A stretch of 64,000 nucleotides of DNA, from the NCBI RefSeq assembly GCF_902832845.1, contig NZ_CADFDB010000005.1, positions 124,001 through 188,000 on the forward strand. The letters are read 5' to 3'. Source of the DNA: Burkholderia metallica. Lineage in GTDB: Bacteria; Pseudomonadota; Gammaproteobacteria; Burkholderiales; Burkholderiaceae. Shown here in pieces: positions 28,630 to 38,165 of this stretch (positions are counted from its first letter, which is position 1; each line of letters opens with the position of its first letter). The notes below the pieces were generated by a model. That model was not told where the DNA came from. It did not search any database and was given only the letters and a program-made list of their open reading frames with translations. The position numbers were made by a program, and so were the translations under genes.

Positions 28630-29121
28630 TCAGACCACGACGGCCTTTTCGATCACGACGTCGTCGGTCGGTACGTCCTGATGGAAACCGGCGTTGCCCG
28701 TCTTGACGCCCTTGATCTTGTCGACCACGTCCTGGCCTTCGACGACCTTGCCGAACACGGCGTAGCCCCAGCCTTGCGGCGTCGGCGACGAGTGGTTCAG
28801 GAAGTCGTTGTCGTTCACGTTGATGAAGAACTGGGCGGTCGCCGAGTGCGGATCGTTCGTGCGCGCCATCGCGACCGTGTAGTTGTCGTTCTTCAGACCG
28901 TTGTTCGCCTCGTTGTCGATCGGCGCGTCGGTCGGCTTCTGCTTCAGGCCCGGCTCGAAGCCGCCGCCCTGGATCATGAAACCGTTGATCACGCGATGGA
29001 ATACGGTGCCGTCGTAGTGGCCCTTCTTCACGTAGTTCAGGAAGTTCTCGACCGTCTTCGGTGCCTTCTCGGCGTCGAGCTCGAGCTTGATCACGCCGTG
29101 GTTCGTATGCAGTTCAACCAT
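28630..29121 (-). CDS. ppiB: Cytoplasmic peptidyl-prolyl isomerase B (cyclophilin)
   Basis: A 163-residue cyclophilin without signal peptide. The catalytic Arg in [14 protein letters not shown] and the FFIN stretch are present. It accelerates proline isomerisation during folding. Closely related to the exported cyclophilin immediately upstream, from which it probably arose by duplication. Confidence 0.95.
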   Translation of the reverse strand: MVELHTNHGVIKLELDAEKAPKTVENFLNYVKKGHYDGTVFHRVINGFMIQGGGFEPGLKQKPTDAPIDNEANNGLKNDNYTVAMARTNDPHSATAQFFINVNDNDFLNHSSPTPQGWGYAVFGKVVEGQDVVDKIKGVKTGNAGFHQDVPTDDVVIEKAVVV

Positions 29122-29209
29122 GATGAATTCCTTCGATGAGGCGGTTTAAATGGCACGCGGCCGGTCGTGCGACGCGGCCGCGTGAGGTGCCGGACGGGCC
29201 GGCAGGTGC

Positions 29210-29791
29210 TTACTTCGAGACGATGCTGGCCGATTCGATCACGATCGGTTGTGCGGGCACGTCCTGCATCGGGCCGCGCGAGGTCGTCGCGACGCCTTCG
29301 ATCTTCTTCACGACGTCGAGACCCGACACGACCTTGCCGAACACCGCATAGCCGTTGCCGTCCGGGTTCGGGTAGTCGAGGCCGCCGTTGTCGACCGTGT
29401 TGATGAAGAATTGCGCGGTGGCCGAGTTCGGATCGCTCGTGCGCGCCATCGCGATCGTGCCCGTCAGGTTCTTCAGACCATTGCGGCTTTCCAGCGGGAT
29501 CGGCGCGCGGGTCGGCTTCTCCTCGAAGTTGGTCTTGTAGCCGCCGCCCTGGATCATGAAGCCCTTGATCACGCGATGGAAGATCGTGCCGTTGTACTGG
29601 CCGGCCTTCACGTAATCGAGGAAGTTGGCGACGGATTTCGGCGCCTTCTCCGGATAGAGCTCGACGCGGATGTCGCCCTGCGAGGTCTTCAGCTGCACGA
29701 CGGGGTGCGCGGTAGCCGATTGCGCGAACGCAGGTGCGGTCGCGGTCGCGAGAAGGGCGGCGCCGCCAAGCGCCAGCAACAGACGTTTCAT
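29210..29791 (-). CDS. ppiA: Periplasmic peptidyl-prolyl isomerase A (cyclophilin)
   Basis: A 193-residue cyclophilin with a cleavable signal peptide (MKRLLLALGGAALLATATAPAFA). The active-site motif [14 protein letters not shown] is intact, as in the neighbour. The signal peptide makes this the periplasmic enzyme of the pair. The TPR gene, ppiA, ppiB and lpxH run in one direction with short gaps and are probably an operon. Confidence 0.95.
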   Translation of the reverse strand: MKRLLLALGGAALLATATAPAFAQSATAHPVVQLKTSQGDIRVELYPEKAPKSVANFLDYVKAGQYNGTIFHRVIKGFMIQGGGYKTNFEEKPTRAPIPLESRNGLKNLTGTIAMARTSDPNSATAQFFINTVDNGGLDYPNPDGNGYAVFGKVVSGLDVVKKIEGVATTSRGPMQDVPAQPIVIESASIVSK

Positions 29792-29830
29792 TGCGATCCT
29801 CAGGTTGGGAGGGAGGGAAGGCCGCGCCGC

Positions 29831-30553
29831 TTATTGCGACGGCGCGACGTACGGCGCCGCCAGTGCGCCCGACGGACCGTTGAACTGGAACGTCGGCGAC
29901 ATCGGCAGCGTGGTGGTGCTCACGTTCGCGGCGGCGCGGTCGGTGTAGTCGCGCGTGGCCGGGGTGGTCGCGCGGGCGTTCGGCGCGGCCTTCGGCGGCG
30001 ACACGATCTTCTGGAGATCGGCGAGGCGCTGCGCGGTCGCGCCGCTCGTGCGGCCGAGCGATTGCGCACGCTTGTACGACTCGGCCGCGAGGCGCAGGTA
30101 AAGATCGCCGAGGTTCTCGTACGCGAGCGAGTAGCTCGGGTTCGATTGCGTCGCCGTGACGAGCGCGGTGCGCGCTTCGTCGTAGCGGCCGTGCTTCGCG
30201 TAGAGCGCCGCAAGGTTGTTGTACGGCTCGGGCAGTTCGGGGTACGCCTGCGTGATCGCGACGAACTGCTGGATCGCGTCGTCGTCGCGGTTCAGGCGGG
30301 CCAGCACGGTACCGCGCTTGAATTGCGCCTGAAGGTCGTGCGGGTTCGACGCGATGCGCGCGTCGAGCTGCGCGAGCGCCTGCTTCCACTGCTTGCCGGC
30401 GATCGACGCGTCGATTTCGGGGGTGCCGTCGGCGGTGGCCGGGGCCTTCTGCGCATGCGCCGCGGGAGCCGCGAAAAGCGTCAGCGCGACGCCCATGACG
30501 GTGGTCGCAACGAGGGTCGCAGCGCTGCGCGCGCGGCCGCGATGAGGTTTCAT
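29831..30553 (-). CDS. Exported tetratricopeptide-repeat protein
   Basis: A 240-residue protein with a signal peptide (AATLVATTVMGVALTLFAAPAAHA) and about three to four TPR units between residues 50 and 160 (for example QFKRGTVLARLNRDDDAI and PEPYNNLAALYAKHGRYDEA). TPRs make protein-binding scaffolds; this one should act in the periplasm or at the outer membrane. The tail is low complexity. The start at ATG 30553 lacks a strong ribosome-binding site. No specific function is assigned. Confidence 0.82.
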   Translation of the reverse strand: MKPHRGRARSAATLVATTVMGVALTLFAAPAAHAQKAPATADGTPEIDASIAGKQWKQALAQLDARIASNPHDLQAQFKRGTVLARLNRDDDAIQQFVAITQAYPELPEPYNNLAALYAKHGRYDEARTALVTATQSNPSYSLAYENLGDLYLRLAAESYKRAQSLGRTSGATAQRLADLQKIVSPPKAAPNARATTPATRDYTDRAAANVSTTTLPMSPTFQFNGPSGALAAPYVAPSQ

Positions 30554-30787
30554 AGGCGTAAATCGGAATGTTATACTCCGACCCATTCTAACAAAACGTC
30601 TGCGCGTTCCGGCGAGCGGCGGACAGTCTTTCTTTGCCTCTCGTGGCCGTCACCGCTGTGCTTGCAGCCTGACCGCCCCATGTGATATCGAGGACGCTCG
30701 GCCTGGGGCCGCAGCAGATGGTCCGTCCGTTTCGCATGCTGGGCGAGCTTCGCCAGGGCGGTTTCCTTCGGCTCACGGTTCATCTCT

Positions 30788-32185
30788 ATGGAATCACTGC
30801 GCATCTACAACACGCTCGCGCGTGACAAGCAAGTCTTCGTGCCGCGCCATCCCGGCGAAGTGCGGATGTACGTATGCGGCATCACCGTATACGACTATTG
30901 TCACGTGGGCCACGCGCGCATGCTGGTCGTGTTCGACCTCGTCCAGCGCTGGTTGCGTGCGATCGGCTATCGAGTCACGTATGTGCGCAACATCACCGAC
31001 ATCGACGACAAGATCATCCGCCGCGCGGTCGAGAACGGCGAGACGATCAAGTCGCTGACCGACCGGTTCATCGGCGCGATGCACGACGACGAAAGCGCGC
31101 TCGGCATCCAGCGGCCCGACATCGAGCCGCGCGCGACCGAGTTCATTCCGCAGATGCTCGGCATGATCGAGACGCTCGAGACGAACGGCTACGCGTACCA
31201 GGCGACCGACGGCGACGTCAATTACTCGGTGCGCAAGTTCGCGAACTACGGGAAGCTGTCGGGCAAGTCGCTCGACGATCTGCGCGCGGGCGAACGCGTC
31301 GCCGCGAACGACGCGAAGGAAGATCCGCTCGACTTCGTGCTGTGGAAGCGCGCGAAGCCGGAAGATCCGGAAGGCACGTCGTGGGCGTCGAAGTACGGGA
31401 TGGGGCGCCCGGGCTGGCACATCGAGTGCTCGGCGATGGGCTGCACGCTGCTCGGCGAGCATTTCGACATTCATGGCGGCGGGCAGGATCTGCAATTCCC
31501 GCACCACGAGAACGAGATCGCGCAGAGCGAGGGCGCGACCGGCCAGACGTTCGTCAATTACTGGATGCACAACGGCTTCGTGCAGGTCGACAACGAGAAG
31601 ATGTCGAAATCGCTCGGCAACTTCTTCACGATCCGCGAAGTGCTCGAACGGTACGACGCCGAGGTCATGCGCTTCTTCATCGTGCGCACGCATTACCGTT
31701 CGCCGCTCAATTACAGCGACGTGCATCTCGACGATGCGCGCGCATCGCTCACGCGCCTCTATACCGCGCTGAAGGATGTCGAGACCGACACGCTCGCGCT
31801 CGACTGGAACGAGCCGCATGCGCAGCGTTTCGCGGCCGCGATGAACGACGACTTCAACACGCCGGTGGCGGTGGCGACGCTGTTCGAGCTGGCGGGCGAG
31901 GTGAATCGCACGCGCGACGCGTCGCTCGCGCGGCAACTGAAACAGCTGGCGGGCCTGCTCGGCCTGCTGGGCCGCGAACCGCGCGCGTTTCTGCAGCAGG
32001 CGTCCGGCGCCGCGCAGGCGGGCGGGCTCGCCGCCGACGAGATCGAAGCGAAGATCGCCGCGCGTGTCGCGGCGAAGCAAGCGAAGGACTATGCCGAAGC
32101 GGACCGGATCCGGGCGGAACTGCTCGAGACCGGTATCGCACTTGAAGACAAACCGGGCGGATCGACCGAATGGCGTCGCGTATGA
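30788..32185 (+). CDS. cysS: Cysteinyl-tRNA synthetase
   Basis: CysS charges tRNA-Cys. The HIGH-type motif is HVGH in [11 protein letters not shown] near residue 40 and KMSKS reads KMSKSLGN near residue 270. Zinc-binding Cys and His residues of the family (for example in YVCGITVY and GWHIECSAM) are visible. 465 residues is the normal length. It is divergent from the TPR gene across about 234 bp. Confidence 0.97.
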   Translation: MESLRIYNTLARDKQVFVPRHPGEVRMYVCGITVYDYCHVGHARMLVVFDLVQRWLRAIGYRVTYVRNITDIDDKIIRRAVENGETIKSLTDRFIGAMHDDESALGIQRPDIEPRATEFIPQMLGMIETLETNGYAYQATDGDVNYSVRKFANYGKLSGKSLDDLRAGERVAANDAKEDPLDFVLWKRAKPEDPEGTSWASKYGMGRPGWHIECSAMGCTLLGEHFDIHGGGQDLQFPHHENEIAQSEGATGQTFVNYWMHNGFVQVDNEKMSKSLGNFFTIREVLERYDAEVMRFFIVRTHYRSPLNYSDVHLDDARASLTRLYTALKDVETDTLALDWNEPHAQRFAAAMNDDFNTPVAVATLFELAGEVNRTRDASLARQLKQLAGLLGLLGREPRAFLQQASGAAQAGGLAADEIEAKIAARVAAKQAKDYAEADRIRAELLETGIALEDKPGGSTEWRRV

Positions 32186-32228
32186 GCGCGGTGCGTTCCA
32201 CTGACCGATCCGTCAGGTAGGAGGCAAG

Positions 32229-33056
32229 ATGGCAACGGCCAGAAAAGCGCCGGTCAGGCGCGCGACCCCTGTCGCCGCGCGTCCGGCAGCCAAGCGCGTG
32301 CCGGCGGCGAAGCCGGACGCGACGCGCGCCGTGCCGAACGGCGCGCTCAACGGTCACGCGCAGCCGGCGGCCGCGCAGCCGGCCGCCGATGCGGCCCGCA
32401 AGGCCCGTGCGTCCGAAGCGGACGGCGAGGAGGTCGTCGTGCGTCCTGCATACTGGGACAAGGCATGCGCCGACCTCGTCAAGCGCGACCGGATTCTGAA
32501 GAAACTGATTCCGAAGTTCGGTCCCGCGCATCTCGTGAAGCGCGGCGACCCGTTCGTCACGCTCGCGCGCTCGGTGGTCGGCCAGCAGATTTCGGTGCCG
32601 TCCGCGCAGTCGCTGTGGGCGCGCATCGGAGATGCCTGCCCGAAACTCGCGCCGCAGCCGGTGATCCGGCTCGGCGCGGACAAGCTGATCGCGTGCGGGC
32701 TGTCGAAGCGCAAGACGGAATACATCCTCGATCTCGCGCAGCATTTCGTGTCGGGCGCGCTGCACGTCGACAAATGGACGTCGATGGACGACGAGGACGT
32801 GATCGCGGAGCTCACGCAGATCCGCGGCATCAGCCGCTGGACGGCCGAGATGTTCCTGATCTTCAATCTGTCGCGGCCGGACGTCCTGCCGCTCGACGAT
32901 CCGGGCCTGATCCGTGCGATCAGCGTCAATTATTTCAGCGGGGAACCCGTCACGCGCAGCGAGGCGCGGGAAGTCGCGGCCAACTGGGAGCCGTGGCGCA
33001 CCGTCGCGACCTGGTACATGTGGCGCAGCCTCGATGCGCCCGACGCCGACGCCTGA
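32229..33056 (+). CDS. DNA-3-methyladenine glycosylase II-like (AlkA family)
   Basis: A 275-residue HhH-GPD base-excision repair glycosylase. The helix-hairpin-helix is at LTQIRGISRWTAEM and the catalytic Asp follows in VLPLDDPG. The first 75 or so residues are a disordered Ala/Pro/Lys-rich extension not needed for the family fold. Substrates are likely alkylated purines. It begins 43 bp after cysS. Confidence 0.88.
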   Translation: MATARKAPVRRATPVAARPAAKRVPAAKPDATRAVPNGALNGHAQPAAAQPAADAARKARASEADGEEVVVRPAYWDKACADLVKRDRILKKLIPKFGPAHLVKRGDPFVTLARSVVGQQISVPSAQSLWARIGDACPKLAPQPVIRLGADKLIACGLSKRKTEYILDLAQHFVSGALHVDKWTSMDDEDVIAELTQIRGISRWTAEMFLIFNLSRPDVLPLDDPGLIRAISVNYFSGEPVTRSEAREVAANWEPWRTVATWYMWRSLDAPDADA

Positions 33057-33159
33057 GCAGCGGCTATCGGGTTTTAAACATCAATAGTTGAGAGCCGGTT
33101 TTGCGCATCGCCCGCGCGGGTAGAATACGCGCTGCCGCAAGACCCAAGGATTCGAACAC

Positions 33160-34131
33160 ATGAAGACCACGTTTCTGGATTTCGAACAGCCGATCGCCGA
33201 ACTCGAGGCCAAGATCGAAGAACTGCGATTCGTGCAGGACGACTCGGCTGTCGACATTTCGGAAGAAATCGAGCGGCTGTCGAAGAAAAGCCAGCAACTG
33301 ACGAAAGATCTCTACGCGAACCTGTCGCCGTGGCAGGTGTCGCAGATCGCCCGGCATCCGCAGCGTCCGTACACGCTCGATTATGTTGCGGAACTGTTTA
33401 CCGATTTTCACGAGCTGCACGGCGACCGTGCGTTCGCGGACGATCTGTCGATCGTCGGCGGCCTCGCGCGCTTCGGCGGTCATCCGTGCATGGTGATCGG
33501 GCACCAGAAGGGCCGCGACACCAAGGAACGCGCCGCGCGCAACTTCGGGATGCCGCGTCCGGAAGGCTATCGCAAGGCCGAGCGCCTGATGCGTCTTGCC
33601 GAGAAGTTCGGGCTGCCGATCTTCACGTTCGTCGACACGCCGGGCGCGTACCCGGGCATCGGCGCGGAAGAGCGCGGCCAGTCGGAGGCGATCGGCCGGA
33701 ACCTGTACGTGATGGCCGAGCTGAAGACGCCGATCATCACGACGGTGATCGGCGAGGGCGGTTCGGGCGGTGCGCTCGCGATCGCGGTGGCCGACACCGT
33801 GATGATGCTGCAGTTCTCGACCTACTCGGTGATCTCGCCGGAAGGCTGTGCGTCGATCCTGTGGAAGAGCGCCGCGAAGGCGCCGGAAGCCGCGGAAGCG
33901 CTCGGCCTGACCGCGCACCGCCTGAAGGCGCTCGGCCTGATCGACAAGATCATCAACGAGCCGCTCGGCGGCGCGCATCGCGATCCGAAGGGCATGGCGG
34001 CGCTGCTGCGCCGCGCGCTCGCCGATTCGCTGCGCCAGTTCCAGGGGATGAACATCGATGCGCTGCGCGAGCGCCGCTTCGAACGCCTGATGGCCTACGG
34101 CAAGTTCAAGGAAACCACGCCGGGCGCATGA
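33160..34131 (+). CDS. accA: Acetyl-CoA carboxylase carboxyltransferase subunit alpha
   Basis: AccA is the alpha subunit of the carboxyltransferase that makes malonyl-CoA for fatty-acid synthesis, working with AccD, AccB and AccC encoded elsewhere. The family N-terminus ([18 protein letters not shown]) and the crotonase-like domain with [10 protein letters not shown] are present. 323 residues matches E. coli (319). A -10-like TAGAAT lies about 40 bp upstream. Its stop overlaps the tilS start. Confidence 0.97.
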   Translation: MKTTFLDFEQPIAELEAKIEELRFVQDDSAVDISEEIERLSKKSQQLTKDLYANLSPWQVSQIARHPQRPYTLDYVAELFTDFHELHGDRAFADDLSIVGGLARFGGHPCMVIGHQKGRDTKERAARNFGMPRPEGYRKAERLMRLAEKFGLPIFTFVDTPGAYPGIGAEERGQSEAIGRNLYVMAELKTPIITTVIGEGGSGGALAIAVADTVMMLQFSTYSVISPEGCASILWKSAAKAPEAAEALGLTAHRLKALGLIDKIINEPLGGAHRDPKGMAALLRRALADSLRQFQGMNIDALRERRFERLMAYGKFKETTPGA

Positions 34132-35600
34132 CCGGCTGCGTCTTCCCTACGCGCGCCGCAGCGCGCGTGTCCCCGATCGTGATCCCACCGACCGAATTCT
34201 CCGCCGACCGCGTCGTTCTCGACGCGGTCGGCGTTGCGCTTTCCGGCATGCCGTCCGATGCGCGCATCGCGATCGCCTACAGCGGCGGCCTCGACTCGAC
34301 GGTGCTGCTCGACGCCGCCGTGCGCGTCGCGGGCGCGTCGCGCTGCGTCGCGCTGCACGTCCATCACGGGCTGAGCGCGAATGCCGACGCGTGGGTCGAG
34401 CATGCGCAGGCGAGCGCGGCCGCGCTCGGTGTCGCATTCGAATCGATGCGCGTCGACGTGCCGCGCGACAGCGGCCTCGGCGTCGAGGCGACGGCGCGCG
34501 AGCGGCGCTATGCGGCGCTCGACGAGATGTGCGAGCGCCACGGCGCCGCCGCGCTGTGGCTCGCCCAGCATGCGGACGACCAGGCCGAGACCGTGTTGCT
34601 GCAGTTGTTGCGCGGCGCGGGGATTGCCGGGCTTGCCGCGATGGCGCCGCATTACCGCCCTGACGGCGTGCGCGTCGAGCGCGTGCGTCCGCTGCTGCGA
34701 TTGTTGCGTGCGCAACTGGAGCGCTATGCGGCACAGCACGATCTGCAATGGATCGACGACGAATCGAACAACGACACACGCTATGCGCGCAATGCGCTGC
34801 GTATCGACGTGCTGCCCGCGCTGGCCGTGCATTTCCCGGGTTTTCGCGATGCGCTCGGCCGGGCGGCCCAGCATGCGGCGGCCGCGCAGCGGCTGCTTGA
34901 CGACCTGGCCGAACTGGATTTCGCCGTCGCCGCGCGCGATGACGGCCGTGCGCTGTCGCGCGACGCGCTGGTCGGATTCGACGATACGCGCGGTGCGAAC
35001 CTGCTGCGCTTCTGGATGCGCCGGCTCGGTTTGCCGGGCGCGTCGGCCGCCCGGCTCGCCAACATGATGCGACAACTGCGTGCCACGAACGTCGCGCATG
35101 CGCTGCGCGTCGATCACGCGGGGCAATGCCTGCGCCTTTATCGCGACGTCGTCTACTGGGAAGCGGGCGACAGCAGCGACCCGGCCGACGACGGCACGGG
35201 GACGCCGCATCCGGAAGCGGTGCTCGCATGGAACGGGCAGGAAGTCTGGCACCTGCCGGGATGGCGCGGCACGTTCGTGTTCGCGCCGGCCGAAGCGGGA
35301 AGCGCGGACGCGGTGCCGGAGGCGCTGCTGCGCGGCGCGCGGCTGGCAGCACGCGTCCGTGCGGGCGGCGAGCGGATGCGCACGACGCCGGGCGGCCCCG
35401 GCCGTACGCTGAAGAACCTGTTCCAGGAGCGCGGCGTGCCCGCATGGCAGCGCGACGTGCCGCTGCTGTTCGCCGGCGACCGGCTGATCTTCGTGCCGCG
35501 CGTCGGCGTGAATCGCGATGACGGCGTGCCCGGCGGCGGGGCAGCCGGTGACGGCGCATGGCGCCGGATCGAGTGGCGTCCGGACATGCTGATCGCCTGA
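34128..35600 (+). CDS. tilS: tRNA(Ile)-lysidine synthase
   Basis: TilS converts the wobble cytidine of tRNA-Ile(CAU) to lysidine, so that it reads AUA. The PP-loop motif SGGLDST is at about residues 49-55. The N-terminal ATPase domain is followed by the C-terminal domains, ending with the [19 protein letters not shown] motif. 490 residues. The start ATG 34128 overlaps the accA stop by four bases, making translational coupling likely. Confidence 0.93.
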   Translation: MTGCVFPTRAAARVSPIVIPPTEFSADRVVLDAVGVALSGMPSDARIAIAYSGGLDSTVLLDAAVRVAGASRCVALHVHHGLSANADAWVEHAQASAAALGVAFESMRVDVPRDSGLGVEATARERRYAALDEMCERHGAAALWLAQHADDQAETVLLQLLRGAGIAGLAAMAPHYRPDGVRVERVRPLLRLLRAQLERYAAQHDLQWIDDESNNDTRYARNALRIDVLPALAVHFPGFRDALGRAAQHAAAAQRLLDDLAELDFAVAARDDGRALSRDALVGFDDTRGANLLRFWMRRLGLPGASAARLANMMRQLRATNVAHALRVDHAGQCLRLYRDVVYWEAGDSSDPADDGTGTPHPEAVLAWNGQEVWHLPGWRGTFVFAPAEAGSADAVPEALLRGARLAARVRAGGERMRTTPGGPGRTLKNLFQERGVPAWQRDVPLLFAGDRLIFVPRVGVNRDDGVPGGGAAGDGAWRRIEWRPDMLIA

Positions 35601-35942
35601 TCTCGGCAGGCTGCCGGCGGCGCGATGGCGCGCGCATTTTCACCATTTGGTAAACAGCGCCGGAACGGCTTCGGACGCGGCGAGCGGCTTGTCAAGCGGG
35701 CCTCTATCGGGTACGCTCGGACGTTTGCTCGGCTCGATTTTTGAGCGATTTGTGCAGGTTTTCCGCGTGACGTACCCGGTTTGCGCGGCCTGATCGGCCT
35801 TCCGGGCAAATTCCGTCACGCTTGCGTGTTGCGTCCCAGCCGTCCCTCTCGTCGTCCGTCCACAGCCACAAGCCGCGTGACCGAACGGCTACGCGGCCTG
35901 CCCAGCGCGCCCGTGCGGTTTCTCCTCCAGTTCAGAACGACA
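35601..35942. other. 342-bp intergenic region upstream of lysC
   Basis: No gene is supported. A candidate promoter at 35689-35717 would give a leader of roughly 220 nt to lysC. The frame upstream of lysC is open but has no family similarity. No recognisable lysine riboswitch was seen. Confidence 0.5.
35689..35717 (+). promoter_or_regulatory. Candidate lysC promoter
   Basis: TTGTCA (35689-35694) and TACGCT (35712-35717) are separated by 17 bp. The -35 matches consensus at 5 of 6 positions, the -10 at 3 of 6. Confidence 0.35.
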
Positions 35943-37196
35943 ATGGCACTCATCGTACACAAATACGGCGGCACTTCGATGGGCTCGGTCGAGCGCATCA
36001 AGAACGTCGCGAAACGCGTCGCAAAATGGCATCAGGCCGGGCACCAGATGGTGGTGGTGCCTTCGGCGATGTCCGGCGAAACCAACCGTCTGCTCGGTCT
36101 CGCGAAAGAGATTTCGAGCCAGCCGAGCCCGCGCGAGCTCGACATGATCGCGTCGACCGGCGAGCAGGTCAGCGTCGGCCTGCTGTCGATCGCGCTGCAG
36201 GAAATCGGCGTCGAGGCCGTGAGCTACGCGGGCTGGCAAGTGCCGATCAAGACCGACAGCGCGTTCACGAAGGCGCGCATTCACTCGATCGACGACGAGC
36301 GCGTGAAGGCCGATCTGAATGCGGGCAAGGTCGTGATCATCACGGGCTTCCAGGGCGTCGATCCGGACGGCCACATCACGACGCTGGGCCGCGGCGGCTC
36401 GGATACGTCGGCGGTGGCGGTCGCGGCGGCGCTGGGTGCCGAAGAGTGCCTGATTTATACGGACGTCGACGGCGTCTACACGACCGATCCGCGCGTGGTC
36501 GAAGAGGCGCGACGCCTCGATCGCGTGACGTTCGAGGAAATGCTGGAAATGGCGAGCCTCGGCTCGAAGGTCCTGCAGATCCGCTCGGTCGAATTCGCCG
36601 GCAAATACCAGGTGAAGACGCGTGTGCTGTCGAGCCTGACCGATCCGCTGATTGCGCTCGACGAAGAAATGCGCTCGGGCACCCTGATTACTTTTGAAGA
36701 AGACGAGACCATGGAAAAGGCAGTCATTTCCGGCATCGCGTTCCAGCGCGACGAAGCACGCATTGCTGTGATGGGCGTGCCCGACAAGCCGGGCATCGCA
36801 TATCAGATCCTCGGCCCGGTCGCGGATGCGAACGTCGACGTCGACATGATCATCCAGAACCAGAGCGTCCAGGGCAAAACCGACTTCACGTTCACGGTCG
36901 GCCGCGGCGACTACCAGAAGGCGATGGACATCCTCACCAACCAGGTGAAGGGCCACGTGAACGCCGAGCACGTGCAGGGCGACCCGAAGGTGTCGAAGGT
37001 GTCGGTTGTCGGCGTCGGCATGCGTTCGCACGTGGGCGTCGCGAGCAAGATGTTCCGCACGCTGTCGGAAGAGGGCATCAACATCCAGATGATCTCGACG
37101 TCCGAAATCAAGATTTCGGTGCTGATCGACGAGAAATACATGGAGCTGGCCGTCCGCGCGCTGCACAAGGCATTCGAACTCGACCAGGCATCGTGA
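35943..37196 (+). CDS. lysC: Aspartate kinase
   Basis: Aspartate kinase phosphorylates aspartate, the first step to lysine, methionine, threonine and diaminopimelate. The kinase motif KYGGTSMGS is at residues 6-14, and the substrate region [22 protein letters not shown] near 135-155. Two ACT domains after about residue 270 make it a likely feedback-regulated enzyme (lysine and/or threonine). 417 residues is the class found in Pseudomonas and Corynebacterium; no homoserine dehydrogenase domain follows. A second in-frame start for a separate beta subunit is possible but not proven. Confidence 0.96.
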   Translation: MALIVHKYGGTSMGSVERIKNVAKRVAKWHQAGHQMVVVPSAMSGETNRLLGLAKEISSQPSPRELDMIASTGEQVSVGLLSIALQEIGVEAVSYAGWQVPIKTDSAFTKARIHSIDDERVKADLNAGKVVIITGFQGVDPDGHITTLGRGGSDTSAVAVAAALGAEECLIYTDVDGVYTTDPRVVEEARRLDRVTFEEMLEMASLGSKVLQIRSVEFAGKYQVKTRVLSSLTDPLIALDEEMRSGTLITFEEDETMEKAVISGIAFQRDEARIAVMGVPDKPGIAYQILGPVADANVDVDMIIQNQSVQGKTDFTFTVGRGDYQKAMDILTNQVKGHVNAEHVQGDPKVSKVSVVGVGMRSHVGVASKMFRTLSEEGINIQMISTSEIKISVLIDEKYMELAVRALHKAFELDQAS

Positions 37197-37198
37197 AT

Positions 37199-37234
37199 TT
37201 TCCGTGATGCATTGAAGAAAATGCATCACGGAAA
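37199..37234. repeat. Perfect 15-bp inverted repeat after lysC
   Basis: TTTCCGTGATGCATT (37199-37213) and AATGCATCACGGAAA (37220-37234) flank a 6-nt loop. The hairpin begins three bases after the lysC stop codon. It has no T tract, and its right arm ends where the tRNA-Ser -35 box begins. Confidence 0.75.
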
Positions 37235-37263
37235 TTGACGGGCGGTTCGAAACCCTATATTAT
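37235..37263 (+). promoter_or_regulatory. Promoter of tRNA-Ser
   Basis: TTGACG (37235-37240) and TATTAT (37258-37263) are 17 bp apart. The -10 ends 43 bp before the mature tRNA start, so the primary transcript has a short leader. Confidence 0.65.
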
Positions 37264-37306
37264 TTCGTTCTCGTCGCACTGCCTCCCTGGTGCGAGCGAA
37301 AGTTTG

Positions 37307-37400
37307 GGAGACGTGGCCGAGAGGTCGAAGGCACTCCCCTGCTAAGGGAGCATCTGGGCCAAAACCTGGATCGAGGGTTCGAATCCCTCCGTCTCCGCCA
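37307..37400 (+). tRNA. tRNA-Ser (anticodon GCT)
   Basis: A 94-nt class II tRNA with the long variable arm typical of serine tRNAs and an encoded CCA end. The acceptor stem pairs GGAGACG with CGTCTCC. The anticodon loop CTGCTAA holds GCT, reading AGC and AGU codons. The T-loop GGTTCGAATC is standard. Confidence 0.95.
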
Positions 37401-37411
37401 AAAGCGGTGAC

Positions 37412-37447
37412 AAAGCCCCGCAAGTTCTCGGACTTGCGGGGCTTTTT
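37412..37447 (+). terminator. Intrinsic terminator of tRNA-Ser
   Basis: AAAGCCCCGCAAG and CTTGCGGGGCTTT form a perfect 13-bp stem around an 8-nt loop, followed by a T-rich tract. Confidence 0.92.
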
Positions 37448-37449
37448 CT

Positions 37450-38165
37450 TTTTCCGGCCCGGCGCTGTCGCGCGCTCGACACGCAATGCGGCCGGATCTC
37501 TCGTCCGTTGCGAAGTCGGCAGCTGCCTGCTGCAAACGACATGATCGATGCGCGCCATCCCCGTCGATGCGACGACGCTCGCTACGTCGCCGCTCCACGT
37601 CATGCGTACGCACCGCTTCATCGATTTCCCATTGCGACCCGATCATCACCGCGCGATGACGACGCGCACATGGGGTTCCCCGCGTCATCGTCGAATGCGA
37701 TGGGAAGCGTGAAGCGAGCGGGTGGGGCGACCCCGGCCGGCCGCGCACAACGCGAAATGAAATAAAAATGAAAGTATTGTTGTAAGGAATTCGAGCCGCG
37801 CGCCGACCATTCCCTCGGGCATCGATAAGCTCGCTCCGACCCTCGGAAATGCGTGGCTCGCGTCAAAAATGCGGCACTGCGTCGATTTCCGCGCTCGACC
37901 TCATCCGCCAATACAAAAAATTACTCATAAAAATCAGAAGCATAGATTGGAGTGGAAAATCGATGTTCTGCTGCGCTGCAGAAAATAATCAATCGCCTTA
38001 TGCTGGTTAACCCGATCGCATTTGAGCAGCGTCAAGTTATCCGCTGACGCCGCTTTACATTTTGCCAACACTGGCGATTCACGAAATCTATCTGTCGATT
38101 CGATTTCGTTCCTTTCGTCTCGCCTGTCACCGATGCAGTGCGCGACTTCATCAAGGCCTGTTGAC
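37450..38165. other. 716-bp gene-free, partly AT-rich region upstream of nuoM-cyo
   Basis: Apart from a few short open frames with no ribosome-binding site or family similarity, I see no gene. The second half is markedly more AT-rich than its surroundings (for example around 37755-37775 and 37905-37945), as expected of an upstream control region for the nuoM-cyo cluster. A dyad lies at 37966-37983. Confidence 0.5.
37966..37983. promoter_or_regulatory. Dyad TTCTGC-N6-GCAGAA
   Basis: Two 6-bp inverted half sites separated by 6 bp lie about 185 bp upstream of the NuoM-like gene. A related 11-bp palindrome occurs before cyoA. Operator function is only a suggestion. Confidence 0.3.

Noticed and set aside
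35781-35942. An upstream extension of lysC
   Set aside because: The added residues are basic and unrelated; the [10 protein letters not shown] start is the family start.
35718-35942. A lysine riboswitch in the lysC leader
   Set aside because: No conserved L-box core was visible, and this class is not expected in this group; only the leader length is noted.
36656-37196. A separate beta subunit start inside lysC
   Set aside because: Methionine codons occur before the ACT domains, but no convincing ribosome-binding site decides for an internal start.
37508-37911. Short open frames on both strands between tRNA-Ser and the NuoM-like gene
   Set aside because: No ribosome-binding sites, no domain patterns and low-complexity composition.
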